This document shows positions 49,367-62,333 of a DNA stretch of 64,000 nucleotides, in pieces. This DNA is from Hofstenia miamia (lineage: Eukaryota; Xenacoelomorpha; Acoela): positions 94,099-158,098 of the forward strand of contig SCFE01000026.1 of NCBI GenBank assembly GCA_004352715.1. The letters run 5' to 3'. The notes under the pieces are model-generated. The model did not search any database and had not been told where the DNA came from. It was given only the letters and a program-made list of their open reading frames with translations. Every line of letters starts with the position of its first letter. Position 1 is the first letter of the stretch. The position numbers and the translations under genes are program-made.

Positions 49367-51064
49367 TTAACACTTTCTTCTACCATGTCATTATATGAAT
49401 TGATGGTCATTTATGGCTCATACCATGAGATTAACATGTGAGTGACAACAGGATTTTCCCTAAACTCTCTAATTCCAATTTTAGAATTTGTTGCTTTCTT
49501 ATATATTACATAGGCATTCACTACTGATACCCCAAGCAAAAGCTCCATTGCTAACTTTTGATACCATTTCACTCCTTTTCTGAGCACACAAGCATATGAA
49601 GCCATTTGGTCTGAAAGATCAATCCCTGCTTTGCTTTATTTTAATCAATAATAGCTGTTGGCTTTCATTTCCTCAGTCTTGTCTGAACATTTGAAGTTGA
49701 GTTTGTGGCATAAGTTGCAGGTCTGACAGCGATTTCTTCCATTTCTGGCTGGTGTTTAGTTGTCAGCAACCTGACATCTCGTGTGTCTTTCCATTTCAAG
49801 ACTACAATTCCATGTTATTCTTCTCTAAAAATCATTTCACCTTTCTTTAATTTTGTTTCCAAGGCTTCTTTAGGCATATCCACTCTGTTGGCTCAAAGTG
49901 TACCTACTATGTGGGTTTGCTCTTCCAGAAAAAATCTTGCCATTGCGTAACTTGTGTAAAAGTTATCCTTGTACAAAGTCCTTCCTTTATTTCTAAGCCC
50001 AACAGTTAGGTCCTTGCATACCCTTAGAGCTTGTCCTACTTCTCTTCCTCCTGTTGCAGACTTTCCTCCATAGACTTGTAAAGACCAACAATATCCTTCT
50101 GAAGAGCAGAGCTTAAAAACTTTGATTCCATATTTATGAGCTTTTGCTGGAAGATATTGCCTGAAAACCAATCTTCCTCTCCACGGTACTAAGCTTTCAT
50201 CAATAACAATACTGTCTTCTGGGGTGTACAGCTTTTGAAATTTGTCTTGCAATTTATCAATAAGAGGTTGTATTTTTCCTAGTCTATCAGTAGGCTCAAT
50301 CATTTCGTTGTTTGCAAAATGAATATGACGAAGAATTGCCTGAAATCTGTTCCAGGGCATGGTATTAGAAGCAACTAAATTTTTGTAAAGAGGATTTGTT
50401 GACCAATAATTTGCCAGCTTTCCCACCTTTACCAATCCCATCCACATAATGAGTCCAAGATATTTTAGAATTTCTTCTTTATCTGTTGGTTTCCACTGAT
50501 TTGTTGAAGATCGTGTATTTGGCTGGGCAGAGATGCATTGTAAAGCATATGCATTTGTTTCATTCACTATCTCAGTAATGACTTCATCATCCACCAAAAG
50601 GTTAAATACTTGGGCAGGAGTAATATCAGCTGGTATTGTTCTTCTTATGCCGCCATTTCCAGTATAAGCAAAATTTGAAGTTTGATTTTGAAATTCAGTC
50701 CAGATAGGTCTGTTTATATTTTCATTTATACCATCTTGAGCTGTTACATTTTCTTCATCTTCATCAATAGCCATGTCAGCAAGAAGATCCTGAATATCTT
50801 GCTCTTCATCATTGTCATCTTCATCCGGACTATAATTGGGATCTATGTCAGAATCATCACTCATAAAAAGTAAATCTTCTATTTCTTCTTGACCTAGTGA
50901 TGCTGCCATTTTTCAAAGTACATAAATCTACAAAAAAACGGTATTTACCATTCCAGGAATGCAAAAACTATATATTTATAGTATAATAAAATCGAATATT
51001 TTAAAATAAGCTGCTGGTACATCAAAAGATTTTTTAAAATGTGGCCTGGTAGAGAATGTGTTAA
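49367..51064 (-). mobile_element. piggyBac element with TTAA ends
   Basis: TTAA at 49367-49370 and 51061-51064 bound related inverted ends: TTAACACTTTCTTCTACCAT at the left and, read inward from the right, TTAACACATTCTCTACCAGG. TTAA targeting and this terminus style are typical of piggyBac. The transposase inside reads minus. The left flank is the FERM intron, but the right flank is mid-gag gypsy sequence, so one side has been rearranged. Confidence 0.85.
49411..50909 (-). pseudogene. piggyBac transposase, broken
   Basis: The gene starts MAASLGQEEIEDLL at 50909 with the acidic N-terminus usual for the family. The DDE core has all three catalytic Asp: IVIDESLVPWRGR (about 50210), LYKDNFYTSY (about 49960) and VVLKWKDTRD (about 49800). 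It is stopped by TGA at 49890-49892, before the third Asp. Further stops and frame changes follow, and the C-terminal part resumes in another frame (49605-49411) with KWYQKL and NAYVIYK, matching the family's last helices. With one early stop and intact N-terminal 338 codons this is a fairly young loss. Full family proteins are ~550-600 residues. Confidence 0.88.
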
Positions 51065-53855
51065 TACAGCAAAATGAACAATTGACTAACAAATTCAAGG
51101 AGATGGAATGGCAAAGTCAAACAATATTAACTGAGATCAGATTGAACATCAAAATGTGGCTAGATGAACAAAGCCAATTATTTCAAAACAAGATCAAAAC
51201 TCTTACTCACCAACTATCAGAATCTAATAAAAGGTTTCTAGAACAAAATCAACAATGGCAAGAGAGAAATCAAGAGTTGGAGAGGAGAAACAGACAATCA
51301 AGGACAACAACATACAGGCAGGAGAACTAGAACAGTCAAAAGATAAATGAAGATTGCTACAACTAACAGAAGAGGAAAACAGGAGAAGTATGCAAATGCA
51401 TGAAATAGAATTTCACTCCAAAAAGGAAAGCAAACTGCAAGCACTGCCAATGCCTACCCACAAAGAGGTAACATGAAAAATCAAATGAAGATTCAGACTT
51501 CGAAAAACAGAAAATCATAAATAAATTACAAAAGCAGTAACTACGCAACTGCAAGAGGAGGATGCTATAAGAAACCACAAGAAACTGAAATAGGAGGACT
51601 CATTCCTACTGCAATTGACAGCCAGTGACACGATACCTTGCAAAGTGACACTACCCAAATTCAACAGAAGGGTAGATGGTTACAATCCTACATTTGTTGA
51701 ATGGCTACAGATGTTTGAATTGACAATGGCAGAACGAAAAGTGAGCCAACAGGCAGCAGTGGCAAGACTCCCATTATACTTAACAGGGGTGGCTTCCCAA
51801 CACTATTTGCTCCTGGATGTGGAGATGAAAAGAAATTATCAACTACTAATCAGAGATTTTATGAACTACTACAAAAACGAGAGTTTTAGAAATCAATACC
51901 AAATTATTCTGAATGTGATGAAAATGAAAAAAACTGATGACATTTGAAACTACATGCAACAAGTTGAACGACTGTTAATGCTCAGCTCTAGAGAAAACAG
52001 ATACTCGAAATACGACTTGTTTTCACATATCTGCAAGGGGATGCCAGAGAAAGCTGTATGGCATAGAGATTGACCAACTTGGAGAAACAATTATAATCCA
52101 CATATCCGCAGCAAAGATTACACTGAAACTAAACAAGAAAAGATAGTAATAGTGAAGGGAAAAGATGGCAAGACTAGGAAAGTTAAGGAGAAGATGTCAA
52201 ATGTTATGGTTGTGGACAAAAGGGTCACAAAAAACCAGACTGCCCAAAACAAATAAATGTGATTGGGGATGAAGAGGCCTATTACAATGAAGAAGATGTA
52301 CTACAAACAGAAGACGAAATTAATGAAACACTGCCAACTGACAAGGAGTTGGAAAACTAAGTAGAGTGCCCACTCATGACAACTGTGCATCAATAATGAT
52401 CCTGACAAACCTTGACATGATGAATATGATAATGATAGCTATTAATGGAGTAATGATGAAAGCGACAATCAATACAGGACCAGCAATGTCCATAATCACT
52501 GATGAATGCACCATGAAGCTAGGATTCAAACAGGAGGACCTGAATAGTTGTAATAAGAGACTAATCAATGCATCAGGGGATTATATCAATATGAAAGTAA
52601 TGATAAATGTAGCACAAATGAGGATTGTGAACACGACATTTGAACAACCTTTGGTGGTAGTAGATACTCACAATAATTTGCTGCCATATGAAGTCATACT
52701 GGGAAACAACTTTTTGACAAAAAATGGATGCATGATTAACTATACTAACAAAACCATAAAGGTAACAGAAGAAGAAATGGAGATTGAAGAAGAACAAGAG
52801 AAGAAGAAGACAATTACATTTCAACTGCAAGAAGACATCCACCTACAGCCACATCAATGGAAATAAATGCGACATTCTCAAAGAGAAGATAGTGTTTCTC
52901 AGAAGAACAATAGAAAAGGGCAGAATATGTATGAAAGACAATGCTAGAGAAATGATCTGAAAGGTGGAGAAACTGAACAATAAAAAAGATATACAGAGAA
53001 TTATGGGATTCTTCAATTATTATGGAACTTTTATTCCGAATATAGCTGGCAAGACAGTGAAGATGACCAGGTTAAAGAGAAAATTGGTGCCATTCGTATG
53101 TACTTGGCAGGAGCAGGAGGAACTAGACAACATCAAAGAAGAACTGGCGAAATTACCCTCCCTCAACACACCAGATTACAACTAACAATTCATACTGGAT
53201 TGCGACGCAAGCAAATTGGCAATCAGAGCAACATTGGGACAAATTAAGAAAAGAGGTGCCCATTCAGTTTTTAGTCTCAAATTGAGAGCAAGCAAGGAGA
53301 GCTACGGCTCTACTAAGGTAGAAATGCTTGCACTGATTGAAAGCATAAGAAATTTCGACACTTCCTCATTGGTAGAGAGTTTAGTGTATGAACAGAATAG
53401 TTTCATGGTGGATTGAATACCTGAACGAATTCACATGTATGATCAAACATAGGAAAGGCACACTGCATACCAATGCGGACTTCTGGACATTATTACCAGA
53501 ATACCAGAGATGCAGCAAAAATAGATGGCAAAAAGAAGCAATTCAAGTTCTTACCACACACTGAGTATGAAGGCCAGAGATAAACGTTGATAAAAAAGGC
53601 CAAGCAGTACTACTGATACTGATGAAGGAAGAGATATCTGAACAAGAGATAGTGGACAAACAAAGAGAGGACATAATCCTCTGTGAAATAATAATGAAGA
53701 TCAAGGAACCCAGGACAGCACTATCCAAGATAACAGCAGGATATTACAAACGCTATAAATGGAAAATCCATGAAATATTAAATAACCTGACAGAAAGTAA
53801 AGAAGTGAATCCCTAACCTGACAGAAAGTAAAGAAGTGAATCCCATAAAATTTGT
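51065..53855 (+). mobile_element. Gypsy copy 3, plus strand, heavily deleted
   Basis: Starts abruptly in the gag coiled coil (QLTNKFKEME) at the piggyBac TTAA. Follows with the gag capsid segment PKFNRRVDGYNPTFVEWLQM (51650-51709) and zinc knuckle (about 52200-52245). Protease has INTGPAMSII at about 52470 and ILGNNFLTKNG. It then jumps straight to the end of RT (CDILKEKIVFL, about 52870), the connection segment (MGFFNYYGTF, 53004) and RNase H (LDCDASKLAI, about 53197). RT polymerase centre and the whole integrase are missing. A 28-bp tandem duplication at 53789-53844 closes the match. Confidence 0.85.
52366..52866 (+). pseudogene. Gypsy copy 3 protease
   Basis: The 166-codon frame holds the retropepsin core with Asn in INTGPAMSII in place of catalytic Asp, then TDECTMKLGF and ILGNNFL. 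It is the longest intact protease frame of the three copies, yet it still has the Asn. It ends where the RT deletion begins. Confidence 0.8.
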
Positions 53856-53879
53856 TCATCAATAATTCTAACAATCATT

Positions 53880-54203
53880 GTATATTTATAGCACATTTCA
53901 GTAAATAATCAATTACTTGGCTAGTACCTGTTGATTGAAGCGTGTTTACAATTTTCCCTTGTGTTTTAAGCTCTGCCTTAATACAAAATGTCAGCATTAA
54001 TTAGTGTATGCTGTTTGGTCAACTTGATGTTTGCCAAATACTACTGAGTTAGTTTAAATATCAAACTGCTTCAAACATTTTACAGATTTAATAAGCTATC
54101 ATAATCATGTGTTGTACAATTTAATCAATATTACAATTTTAGTCTAAGTTACTTCAATTCATTCTCTCATTTTGACCAAACATGACTTCTGATGGATTAT
54201 GCC
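53880..54203 (+). repeat. Family B LTR fragment
   Basis: TTGGCTAGTACCTGTT, TGTCAGCATTAATTAG and TTTTGACCAAACATGA occur in the same order on the minus strand of 24719-25636. The segment ends GATTATGCCACA, the complement of the start of the repeat at 10702. It may be the start of another inserted LTR. Confidence 0.55.
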
Positions 54204-55075
54204 ACACTAAAATGCACACTGCCAGAAAAAATTTTTATACCAATTGGTTATGCCAAGATGGAGAATATCATAAGAAAAAAGTGTAGCAAAGCCAGAGAAG
54301 ATTACAAGAAATCAAGAGAAACAATAGTCAAAAACAACAATAGAGAAATAATATTCATAGAAAGGGAACATTATACCATATGATCTATACAAAGAAGGAG
54401 AAACAATTTGAAAAAATTGCAAAAAATTGAGAGAAGAGATTGAAAAAGAAGCATAAAAGTGGTCAATGATATTGTTTGGCTGGATATATGGAATAAGGAA
54501 TACAGATATTTTGTGATATCCAAAAGTGTTGAAATAGCAACAATGATAGGGATGATCAAAATTAACCCAAATTAAATAACTGAAGAGGAAGTACATCTAA
54601 ACATAAGTTTTTTCTATAAGGATGTAGCTAATACTTAGAGTCTATTGAAGGCATTTCAATTCTTCTATCCAAACACAAACATTCATGAAGAATTAGCTCA
54701 CACAAGTAGAGCGGGTGTACAGATGACCCATATGATCAGTCTGAAAGGGTTGCACCTATAGAGGAGGTTTTACCAAATATTTACAGAAAAAAATGAACAA
54801 GCTAAGAGAAGTAACCATGATCTTGCAATAGATTAGAGAAGATAGATTGTTCATGTATGCAGATGTCATAACAAAAGCATAAGAGGTGGTACTAAAGTTG
54901 ACAAAACAAGTTGAGTTCACAAATATATACTGGAATGATTTGCAAGCTGAAACTGATAAAATGGGCAGATGCACTAGTGCAATTAATGCAAGCTGATGAG
55001 GGTGTGCTGATTCCTGCCAATGTTAAAAATAAGGTTGAAAGGGAAATTATAAACATGATTCAGATTAATTAGAAT
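54192..55075 (+). pseudogene. Unrecognised ORF remnants
   Basis: Short Lys/Glu/Ile-rich plus-strand frames (54192-54383 opening MDYATLKCTLPEK, and pieces near 54780-54990) read as one decayed hydrophilic protein with several shifts. They are similar in character but not in sequence to the broken ORF at 17256-18679. Possible accessory ORF of a retroelement; function unknown. Confidence 0.3.
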
Positions 55076-55079
55076 GATT

Positions 55080-55400
55080 AAGCTACTTAAATTTTTGTAT
55101 TTTGAGTAATGTAGCAGCAAATTCCTGTCACCAAACTCAATTGACAAAATGCAGAGGACAATTTCACTCCTCATTAATTTTATCAGGACAGGCAGACAAG
55201 CTATATGATTTCAAATTAAGGTGGAATGTACTTGTTTAGAATTAAGTATATTAGATGAATTAAAAAATGTGAAAGATGGTAAAATAAATTCTTTGGAATT
55301 GCTTTACTTTATTCTATTTGTTTATGGTTCATGCACAGTAGTGGTTAGGAGTCCACAATGGGGAATGATTCACTTTTGTCGCATTCTATCATCTGTAATT
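55080..55400 (+). repeat. Dispersed LTR-like repeat fragment
   Basis: AGTAGTGGTTAGGAGTCCAC and the preceding TCAGGACAGGCAGACAAG region match 43740-43920 in order. It is cut off where the gypsy copy 2 homology begins at 55401. Confidence 0.45.
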
Positions 55401-56209
55401 GTAATTGGCTGGTGCTCTGTTCACAGTCCATGGGCTGTGAATCTGTGCTAATAGTTTCTACTGATTCACCATTGAATCAGTTCACAGTTACTCCTATTGG
55501 AACTTGAACAGGTGTGGTTCGTGTGGGGATAGTGTCAGCCTTGAATCACTTTTGCATCTCCATGGTTCTTCCACCACTTACACCTTCCCCTGCAACTCCA
55601 AGTGTCTCACCACCCTTTAATCAGTGTCATAGACTTTTGGAAGGAAAGTTGTGCTGCTTTTCACCATTTTTCTGTGTGCCCTTGATTTGGCTGTGCAGAT
55701 CCCTGGTGAGAGAGGCTTTTTGTCTGTCAGTCTCCCTGCCCTTGAATCAGTCTTGGGGACTACTAGGACGCCTTCTCACTATATGTCGTCTATTTGTTAG
55801 CTCTTCATTCTTTTCCCTTCTGCCCTGGAGTCAACATCTGGTTGGAGAACTTCTGCAAACACTCCTTCTCCTGTTCATGGTTCCTCCAGTTGTTGATTTC
55901 TGCGCACTCTTTTCATTGGTGGGTGCATCTTTTTCTTCTATCAACCTAAATTCAGTTAGTAAATTTAAGTCCCATATTTCAGGGTCATATATAATTTTAT
56001 TTTTTGTTGTCCCATGGATTCTCTCTCTCTCTCTCTCTTGTGTTTTCATCCCTAATATCTGCTGTGAATTCCTCATTAAATCCATTTTTGTGTAGACTAT
56101 CTAAATCATACATATCATATATAATTTCATTGCTGTTAATTCAGCATATTTTGAATTCAGCATTCTTGTCTATTTTAGTTTCTTTGATATCTGCTGTTGC
56201 TCTGTTAAA

Positions 56210-57271
56210 ATTTTAAAATGTAACAGTCTATTATCGTCTAGCATGTATTCATTGTTTGGTAGTGTCTGTGTTACTGTGTGAGGGCCAGACCATACTGTTT
56301 TTAGTTTCCAGACTCTGTTTGTGTCTGTGAGTTTCATCAGTGTGAACATGTATACTTTGTCTCTTACCTTATGTGCATGCCTGTAAATTTTTTTATTATA
56401 ATGGCATTGCTATCTCACCACTGATTTCTTTATATTATGACACATCATTTCGTGAATTCCTGTGATCTGATTCCTTAGTTGATTCACATACTCATTATCC
56501 AAGCTTTTGCTGTAGTTAGTACAATGCATTGATAACGGAGTTGTTGCCTCTCTTCCAAACATTGCCTTAATTGGTGTGACTCTTGTTGTTCCATGTACTG
56601 ACATGTTATAATAATATTCAACCATCTTGATGATTTCTCTCCATCTATTTCCACCTATTCTTCATGTTGCCACCCTAATTAATTTAATCAGTGTTTGATT
56701 GAGCTGCTCCACTGCTCTGTTAGCCTGTGGGTGGTATGCTGTTGTTTGTTTGCTTGCTATTTCCAGGAGCTTTGCCATCTCTTGTTGTTTCCATTGGCCG
56801 TAAAATCCATTCCTTCAATACCAATTCTGCTGTGGTTTCCACTGTTTTATCCTTCATTGGGATCATCCTTGCATATTTCGGGAAATTATCCACCATTACC
56901 AGTAGGTATTGGTAGCCTTCAGCATCCTTTGACAGCATTTCCAAATCTATGTGTACTATCTTATTTGGTTGTGTTTCAATTATTTTCTCCAGTTGTGCCC
57001 TTTGTGTTGTGAAATGTTTTTTATTGTGTAGTAGGCATGTTGTACACTTATTAATTGTGTCTTCTGTGACTTTCCTCACAGCTGTTGTTATAAATCTTGC
57101 ATTGAAGGTTTTTTCTGTTTGTGTGATTACCAAGTGGCCCTTCTCATGTATTTTTCTTATCAGTTCCCTTTTGAAATAGTCTGGTATCACGATTTTGTTG
57201 TTGCTGGATTCAACATATAATAGTTCATTCTTATTTATATTCCACTTGTAATGCTCAAAGTATTCTGCCAT
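56210..57271 (-). pseudogene. Gypsy copy 2 integrase
   Basis: H2C2 zinc region intact (HEKGHLVITQ... CTTC, about 57020-57150) and first Asp in HIDLE (about 56945). About 48 nt are deleted at 56785 relative to copy 1, removing the MDKGPQF block with the second Asp. The C-terminal part 56625-56410 follows with stops. Catalysis is impossible. Confidence 0.85.
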
Positions 57272-57429
57272 TAGTTTTGATAGTGTTGTTCAGGGCTCTC
57301 TTATGTTTTTGATTATTTTACTGAGGATTATGTTCTATCTCTGTTTGTCCACCACTGCTTGTTTGGATATCTCTTCCCTCATCAGTATTGGTAGAACAGC
57401 CTGGCCTTTTTTGTCCACATTAATATCTG

Positions 57430-57852
57430 GCAGTCCCTCATATCTGCTGTTATCCATGCTACCCTGAATTCTCTTCTGACTAGGAAATGTTGAAACTTCT
57501 TGATGCACTCGATCAATGCCAGTATTTCTACCTTGGTTTATCCATAATTTTCCTCACTTGCTCTTAGCTTTCAACTGAAGAATTGAATGGGGACCTCTTT
57601 TCCATTTTTTATTTGTCCTAGTGTGGCCCCAATTGCCACTTTACTTACATTGCAATCCAGTATGAACTGTTCATTATATTCCTGCATGTTGAGGGATGGT
57701 AATTTTGCCAGTTCTTCTTTGATGTTCTCTAACTCCCCCTGCTCCTGCCAGGTCCATTTGAACAGTACTGATTTTCTCATTAATCTAGTCATCTTTGCTA
57801 TTTTACCAGCTATGTTTGGAATGAAGGTGCTGTAATAGTTGAAAAATCCCAT
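57430..57852 (-). pseudogene. Gypsy copy 2 RT connection and RNase H start
   Basis: MGFFNYYSTFIPNIAG at 57852 is the RT-RNase H linker. FILDCNVSKVAIGATLGQ follows with Asn in place of the first RNase H Asp (copy 3 keeps DCDAS). The frame ends near 57571, and weak RNase H sequence continues to about 57480 before a deletion. Confidence 0.75.
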
Positions 57853-57939
57853 TATCCTTTGAATATCTTTCTTGTTGTTGGGTTTTTCTATTTTTCAGAT
57901 CATCTCTCTTGCATTGTCCTTCATACATATACTGACTTT

Positions 57940-58242
57940 CCCAATTGTTCTCCCCAAAAATACTATCTTTTAATTTAGAATATTGCATTTGTTTCCATTG
58001 ATGCGAAGTCCTGCATTCTCCAGTATTGTTAGAGTTCTCTCTAGTTTTTACAAATGTTCTTGGATTGTGTTGCTGGTTAATATGATGTCATCTATACAGG
58101 CGTCAACTCCATCCTCCTTTCTATGTCTCTTATTTTTTAGCACTTTTGTGATGTATCTCATGATTTCCTGTTCATCCAGATGTGGGTAGTCTTTGTTCTT
58201 GATTCCAGGTGTTCTATATATGTCTTCTTCTTCTGCCTTCAT
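57940..58242 (-). pseudogene. Gypsy copy 2 RT palm fragment
   Basis: VDACIDDII is present as in copy 1, followed by a stop and shift. The N-terminal half of RT is missing, and in its place 58250-58330 holds two copies of GGCTGACTCAAGGGC about 50 bases apart. Confidence 0.8.
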
Positions 58243-58327
58243 TCCTATGCCCTTGAGTCAGCCTTTGGGAGTACTCACAACTTTGATGGTGTTCATCTAC
58301 TCGCCCTTGAGTCAGCCATGTGGAGTA

Positions 58328-59109
58328 CTATCTGCTTTCAAATTTACCATGCAAATTACTTGCTCCATCAGCCTTTCCTTTTGCCTGCAAGATTAGTCTG
58401 ATGTTGGATTTAATGTACTTTCCATATATCCTTACTTGAGATTTCTTTAGATTAATGTTTTGATTCATTGCATTGAGGATTGGTATTCTTTCTTTTCCAT
58501 GCTTGACTGTACAAATGCTAGATGGCATTGATACTCTTTTAGTGTTAATGACTTTGTTATTGTATAGCATTATGTCAGCTGTTATTGTGTCTTCCATTTC
58601 TATCATATGCATCTTCCAGTGATGTGGTTGTAGATGGATGTCTTCCTGCAATTCAAATATAATCGTTTTATGTTTCCCTTGTTCTGCTTTGATTTCCATT
58701 TCTTCCTCTCTCCCTTTATAGTTCTGTTCACATAGTTGATGACACACCCATTTTATGTCAAAAAATCGTCACCCAGAATGTCCTCATATTGCAACAGATT
58801 ATTATGTGTGTCCACTACCACCAATGACTGTTCAAATGTTGTATTAGCAATTCTCATCTGTACTGCATTTATCATTCCTTTTGTGTCAATATATTCTCCT
58901 GATGCATTAATTAATCTTTTGTTGCAACTATTCAAATCTTCATATTTGAAACCTAGCTTTGTCACGCATTCATCTGTGATTATTGATGTTGCTGCTCCAG
59001 TATTGATTGTTGCCTGTGTCATTACTCCATTGATTGCTATCATAATTGTGTTTATTGTATTGAGGTTTGTCAGGACAATTATTGTTGCACAGTTTTTATG
59101 AGTCAGCAC
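58328..59109 (-). pseudogene. Gypsy copy 2 protease region
   Basis: The frame from 59109 carries INTGAATSII (Asn for catalytic Asp) and EDILGDDFLT. A shift at about 58750 leads to the linker ORF 58747-58328. Confidence 0.85.
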
Positions 59110-59114
59110 TCTGA

Positions 59115-60640
59115 TTAGTTTTCCGACTCCTCAGCAGTTGGCAATGTTTCATCCATTTCATCTTCTGATTGCAGTACATCTTCTTCACCATAATATGCTT
59201 CCTCATCTCTGATTACATTTATTTGTTTTGTGCAGTCAGGTTTTTTGTGACCCTTCTGTCCACAGCCATAGCACTTGACATCTTTTTCTCTCACCTTTCG
59301 TTTTTCCATCTTTCCCTTTAACTTTTATGATTTTTTCTGGTTTTTTATTGTTGTAAGTTTTGTTTGAGGGACGTGGTTTGAGATTATTTCTCCATGTCAG
59401 TGCCTCTCTGTGCCATGCGGCTTTCTCATATATCTGTGCATTGTTTTTTATTGTTGCCTGTATGTTGACCACCTTTTGTATCATTCTTTCTAACTTGTCA
59501 TCTACATCTCATTTTATTTCAAACTGCATCCTGATGCTCTCTGGCATTCCTTTGCAAATATGCGAGAAGAGATTGTATTTTGAATATCTATTTTTTCCCT
59601 GAGCTCAGCCTTAATAGACGTTCTACTTGTTTGATAGAGTTTTGAATGTCATCAGTTTTTTTCATTTTGGTTGCATTTAGAATTATTTGGTATTGATTTT
59701 TGAAACTCTCATTTTCATAGTAGTTTATGAAGTCTCCAATAAGTAATTTATAGTTCCTTTTCCTTTCCATGCCCAACAGCAGGTAATGTTGGGAGGCTGC
59801 GCCTGCCAAATATAGTGGCAGTCTTGCTGCTGTTGCTTGCTGGCTTACTTTTTCTTCTGCCATCATTAACTCAAACATCTGCAACCATTCAACAAATGTG
59901 AGGTTATAGCCATCTACCCTTCCATTGAACTTTGGTAGTGTTGGCTTACAAGGTATTGTGTTGTTGGTTGGTAGTTGTGGTAGAATTGAATTTTCATACT
60001 TGGGTTTATTGTGATTCTTTATTGTGTCTTCCTCTTGTAGTTGTGTAGTTATTGCTTTTGTAATCTCATTTATGATTTTCTGTTTCTCAGCATCTGAGTC
60101 TTTGGTCAATTCCTCATATATTACTTCTTTGTTAGCCAACATATGCAGTGCTTGCAATTCACTCTCCTTTTTTGAATGAAATTCCATTTCGTGGGTCTGT
60201 ATGTTCCCTTGGTTTTCTTCTTCTGTTATCTGTAGCAATCTTAGTTTGTCCTTTAATTGCTCCAGTTCTCCTGCTTGTAAATCATTGTCCTCTATTAATT
60301 GTCTATTTTTTCTTTCCAGTTGCTGATTTTTTCCTGTGATTGTTGATTTTGTTTCAAGAATCTTTTGTTTGATTCAGATAGTTGGTGTGTGAGGTTTGAT
60401 ATTGTTTTGGAAGAATTTGCTTTGCTCTTGTAGTCACATTTCCATATTTAACTTGATTTCACTCAGGATGGTTTTGTTTTGTCATTCCATCTGCTTGACT
60501 TTGTTTGTTAATTGTTTGATTTTGTTCCTCAGAAGTGCTTCATTTTCTTGGCTTCTTCTTAGCGTATTGATTATCTCTTGAGGGCTCATCTCTGGGGGTG
60601 AATGTAGGGACTGTAGTTCCTGTTATGGGATGAATTTTCA
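59115..60640 (-). pseudogene. Gypsy copy 2 gag
   Basis: It contains the Gln-rich coiled coil and a 216-codon intact middle piece (60238-59588) with the PKFNGRVDGYNLTFVEWLQM capsid segment. The knuckle CYGCGQKGHKKPDC is at about 59230-59275 with its acidic tail. It has fewer stops than copy 1 over the middle piece. Confidence 0.85.
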
Positions 60641-60903
60641 CCAGAGTATGGTGATGATCACTTTGTTCTAGGGGTTACTACCCTGGATGCTGTCTTCTTT
60701 GCACTGCCTTTTTTTCCTTTTGTCATATTTTTCTTCACTTTGTAGTGGTGCTCCTTCTTGATCATGATTCCAGGATCTTGTTCAAATGCACTGGTTTGGG
60801 TTTTAGGTAGCTCTCTTTGTTGACTAGTTGGCTTTCCACTGAATGTTTTTCTAGCAAAAGAACTTCTTTTCCAGGTTGTTGTTCTTGGCTGTCACAGTTG
60901 CCA

Positions 60904-62333
60904 TGTAACATCCTCTACCAGGCATTATCACTGTTTATCCTTTGTTACTTTATAACATTAGCTACATCTTTGTGGGTAGGGATTTACTAACTAGATACTG
61001 TTTAGCTTTTGTTTACTTCTGTTAACATAACATAACTAGATTTAACTATTCACTATTTAGGTGATGAAGCCATACAGCAATCTCTCCAAAGATCAACAAT
61101 GTGCATCTGCCTAAAACAGATCTCCACATCCAGTTTCATTAGCCCATCAATGATCCATTTGGTTGAGTTCCACCTCTCAACTCAGCAATATAATTTATGT
61201 GTGCCCTATCCTAGCTCAGTGTATACTCAAGACAAGACACAATTTGAATTGGACTCTATTTTGTAAAAGTGTTTCATGTATTTGCAACTGGACTTGTTAC
61301 TAGCTGCTCATTTGATACTACATGTAGCCATTACTGAAAAACATATTGGCATTTCTAAATATATTAGTTCGAGCAACTTCCTAACTTACATTTATAATCT
61401 AATATATGTACAGTCACTTTATCAGTCATTTATGGGTCAATAATTTGGATCTAAAATAATATTAATATATCTCCTAGGTTTCAGTTATCCAACTGTTTGT
61501 TGACAGCTAATTATTTTAGTACATATAGTAAGTGATCGCTAGTTAACTAATTGTGAGAAAAACCCCTATACCTAACCTAAGTGCACTTTTGTAAAAGTGT
61601 TTCATTAATGTGCAACTGGACTTGTTACTACCTTCTTAATTAATATTACATGTAGCCATTACCAAAATATATTGGCTTTAATAAATAGTTTAATATTGAG
61701 CAGCTTCCTAACCTACATTTATTAGTTAGTACATGTTCAGTCAATTTATCAGTCATTTTATAGTCACTAATTTGGATCTGAAATAGTAATAATATAATAC
61801 CTAGGTTTCAGCCATTCAACTGTATTTCAAATTCATTTATTTTAATACATGTACTGAATGATCGCTAGTCAGCTAAACAAGAGAAAAATCCTATACCTAA
61901 CCTAGGTGCACTTCTGTAGTCTGGCACAAAAACCCTAGAATTGATGGATCCAGACCACTACTAAACATCACTTGTTTAGCTTGACTGAACAAAATAAGAA
62001 TTCCAAATAAAATTCTTTATCAATTGCTTACAAGGTTTTGAATCTATTTATAGCAAATCTAGAAAAGTACCTGTTGATTTCAAATTTGAACTTTCGTCTG
62101 CAATATGGCAGCTAAAAATAATGGAAGTGATTTCACCCCCTCATTTTGCCAAAAGTATTATTATCAACAGATACTAATCTCTTAAAGTTGACATTTATTG
62201 TTTCTTGGTTGCATGATACAAATTAATCTAACTGATCTAGTAATTTTATAATATTGCTAATCCTAATTTGTCTTTGATCTTATTCTCCTTTCAAATCTAT
62301 GTTAGCAGCTTGATTAGTTTGGATGATGCTACA
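60904..62333 (-). repeat. 5' LTR of gypsy copy 2
   Basis: Ends match copy 1 (start TGTAGCATCATCC, end GATGTTACA). It is 1430 bp because a ~329-bp internal segment is tandemly duplicated (61263-61591 and 61592-61920, diverged). It lacks the nested LTR of copy 1. TATAAATA is at 62045-62052 on the minus strand. Confidence 0.85.

Larger units (their letters stand above)
55401..62333 (-). mobile_element. Ty3/gypsy LTR retrotransposon, copy 2, defective
   Basis: Same order as copy 1 on the minus strand: LTR 62333-60904, primer site 60903-60889, gag, protease, partial RT, partial RNase H, integrase, repeat block. It keeps the RT connection and RNase H start that copy 1 lost, but has lost ~48 nt around the second integrase Asp. 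No 3' LTR is seen. Confidence 0.9.

Noticed and set aside
51045-51060. TGGTAGAGAATG before copy 3 gag as a primer-binding site
   Set aside because: It belongs to the piggyBac terminal repeat, which has its partner at 49367.
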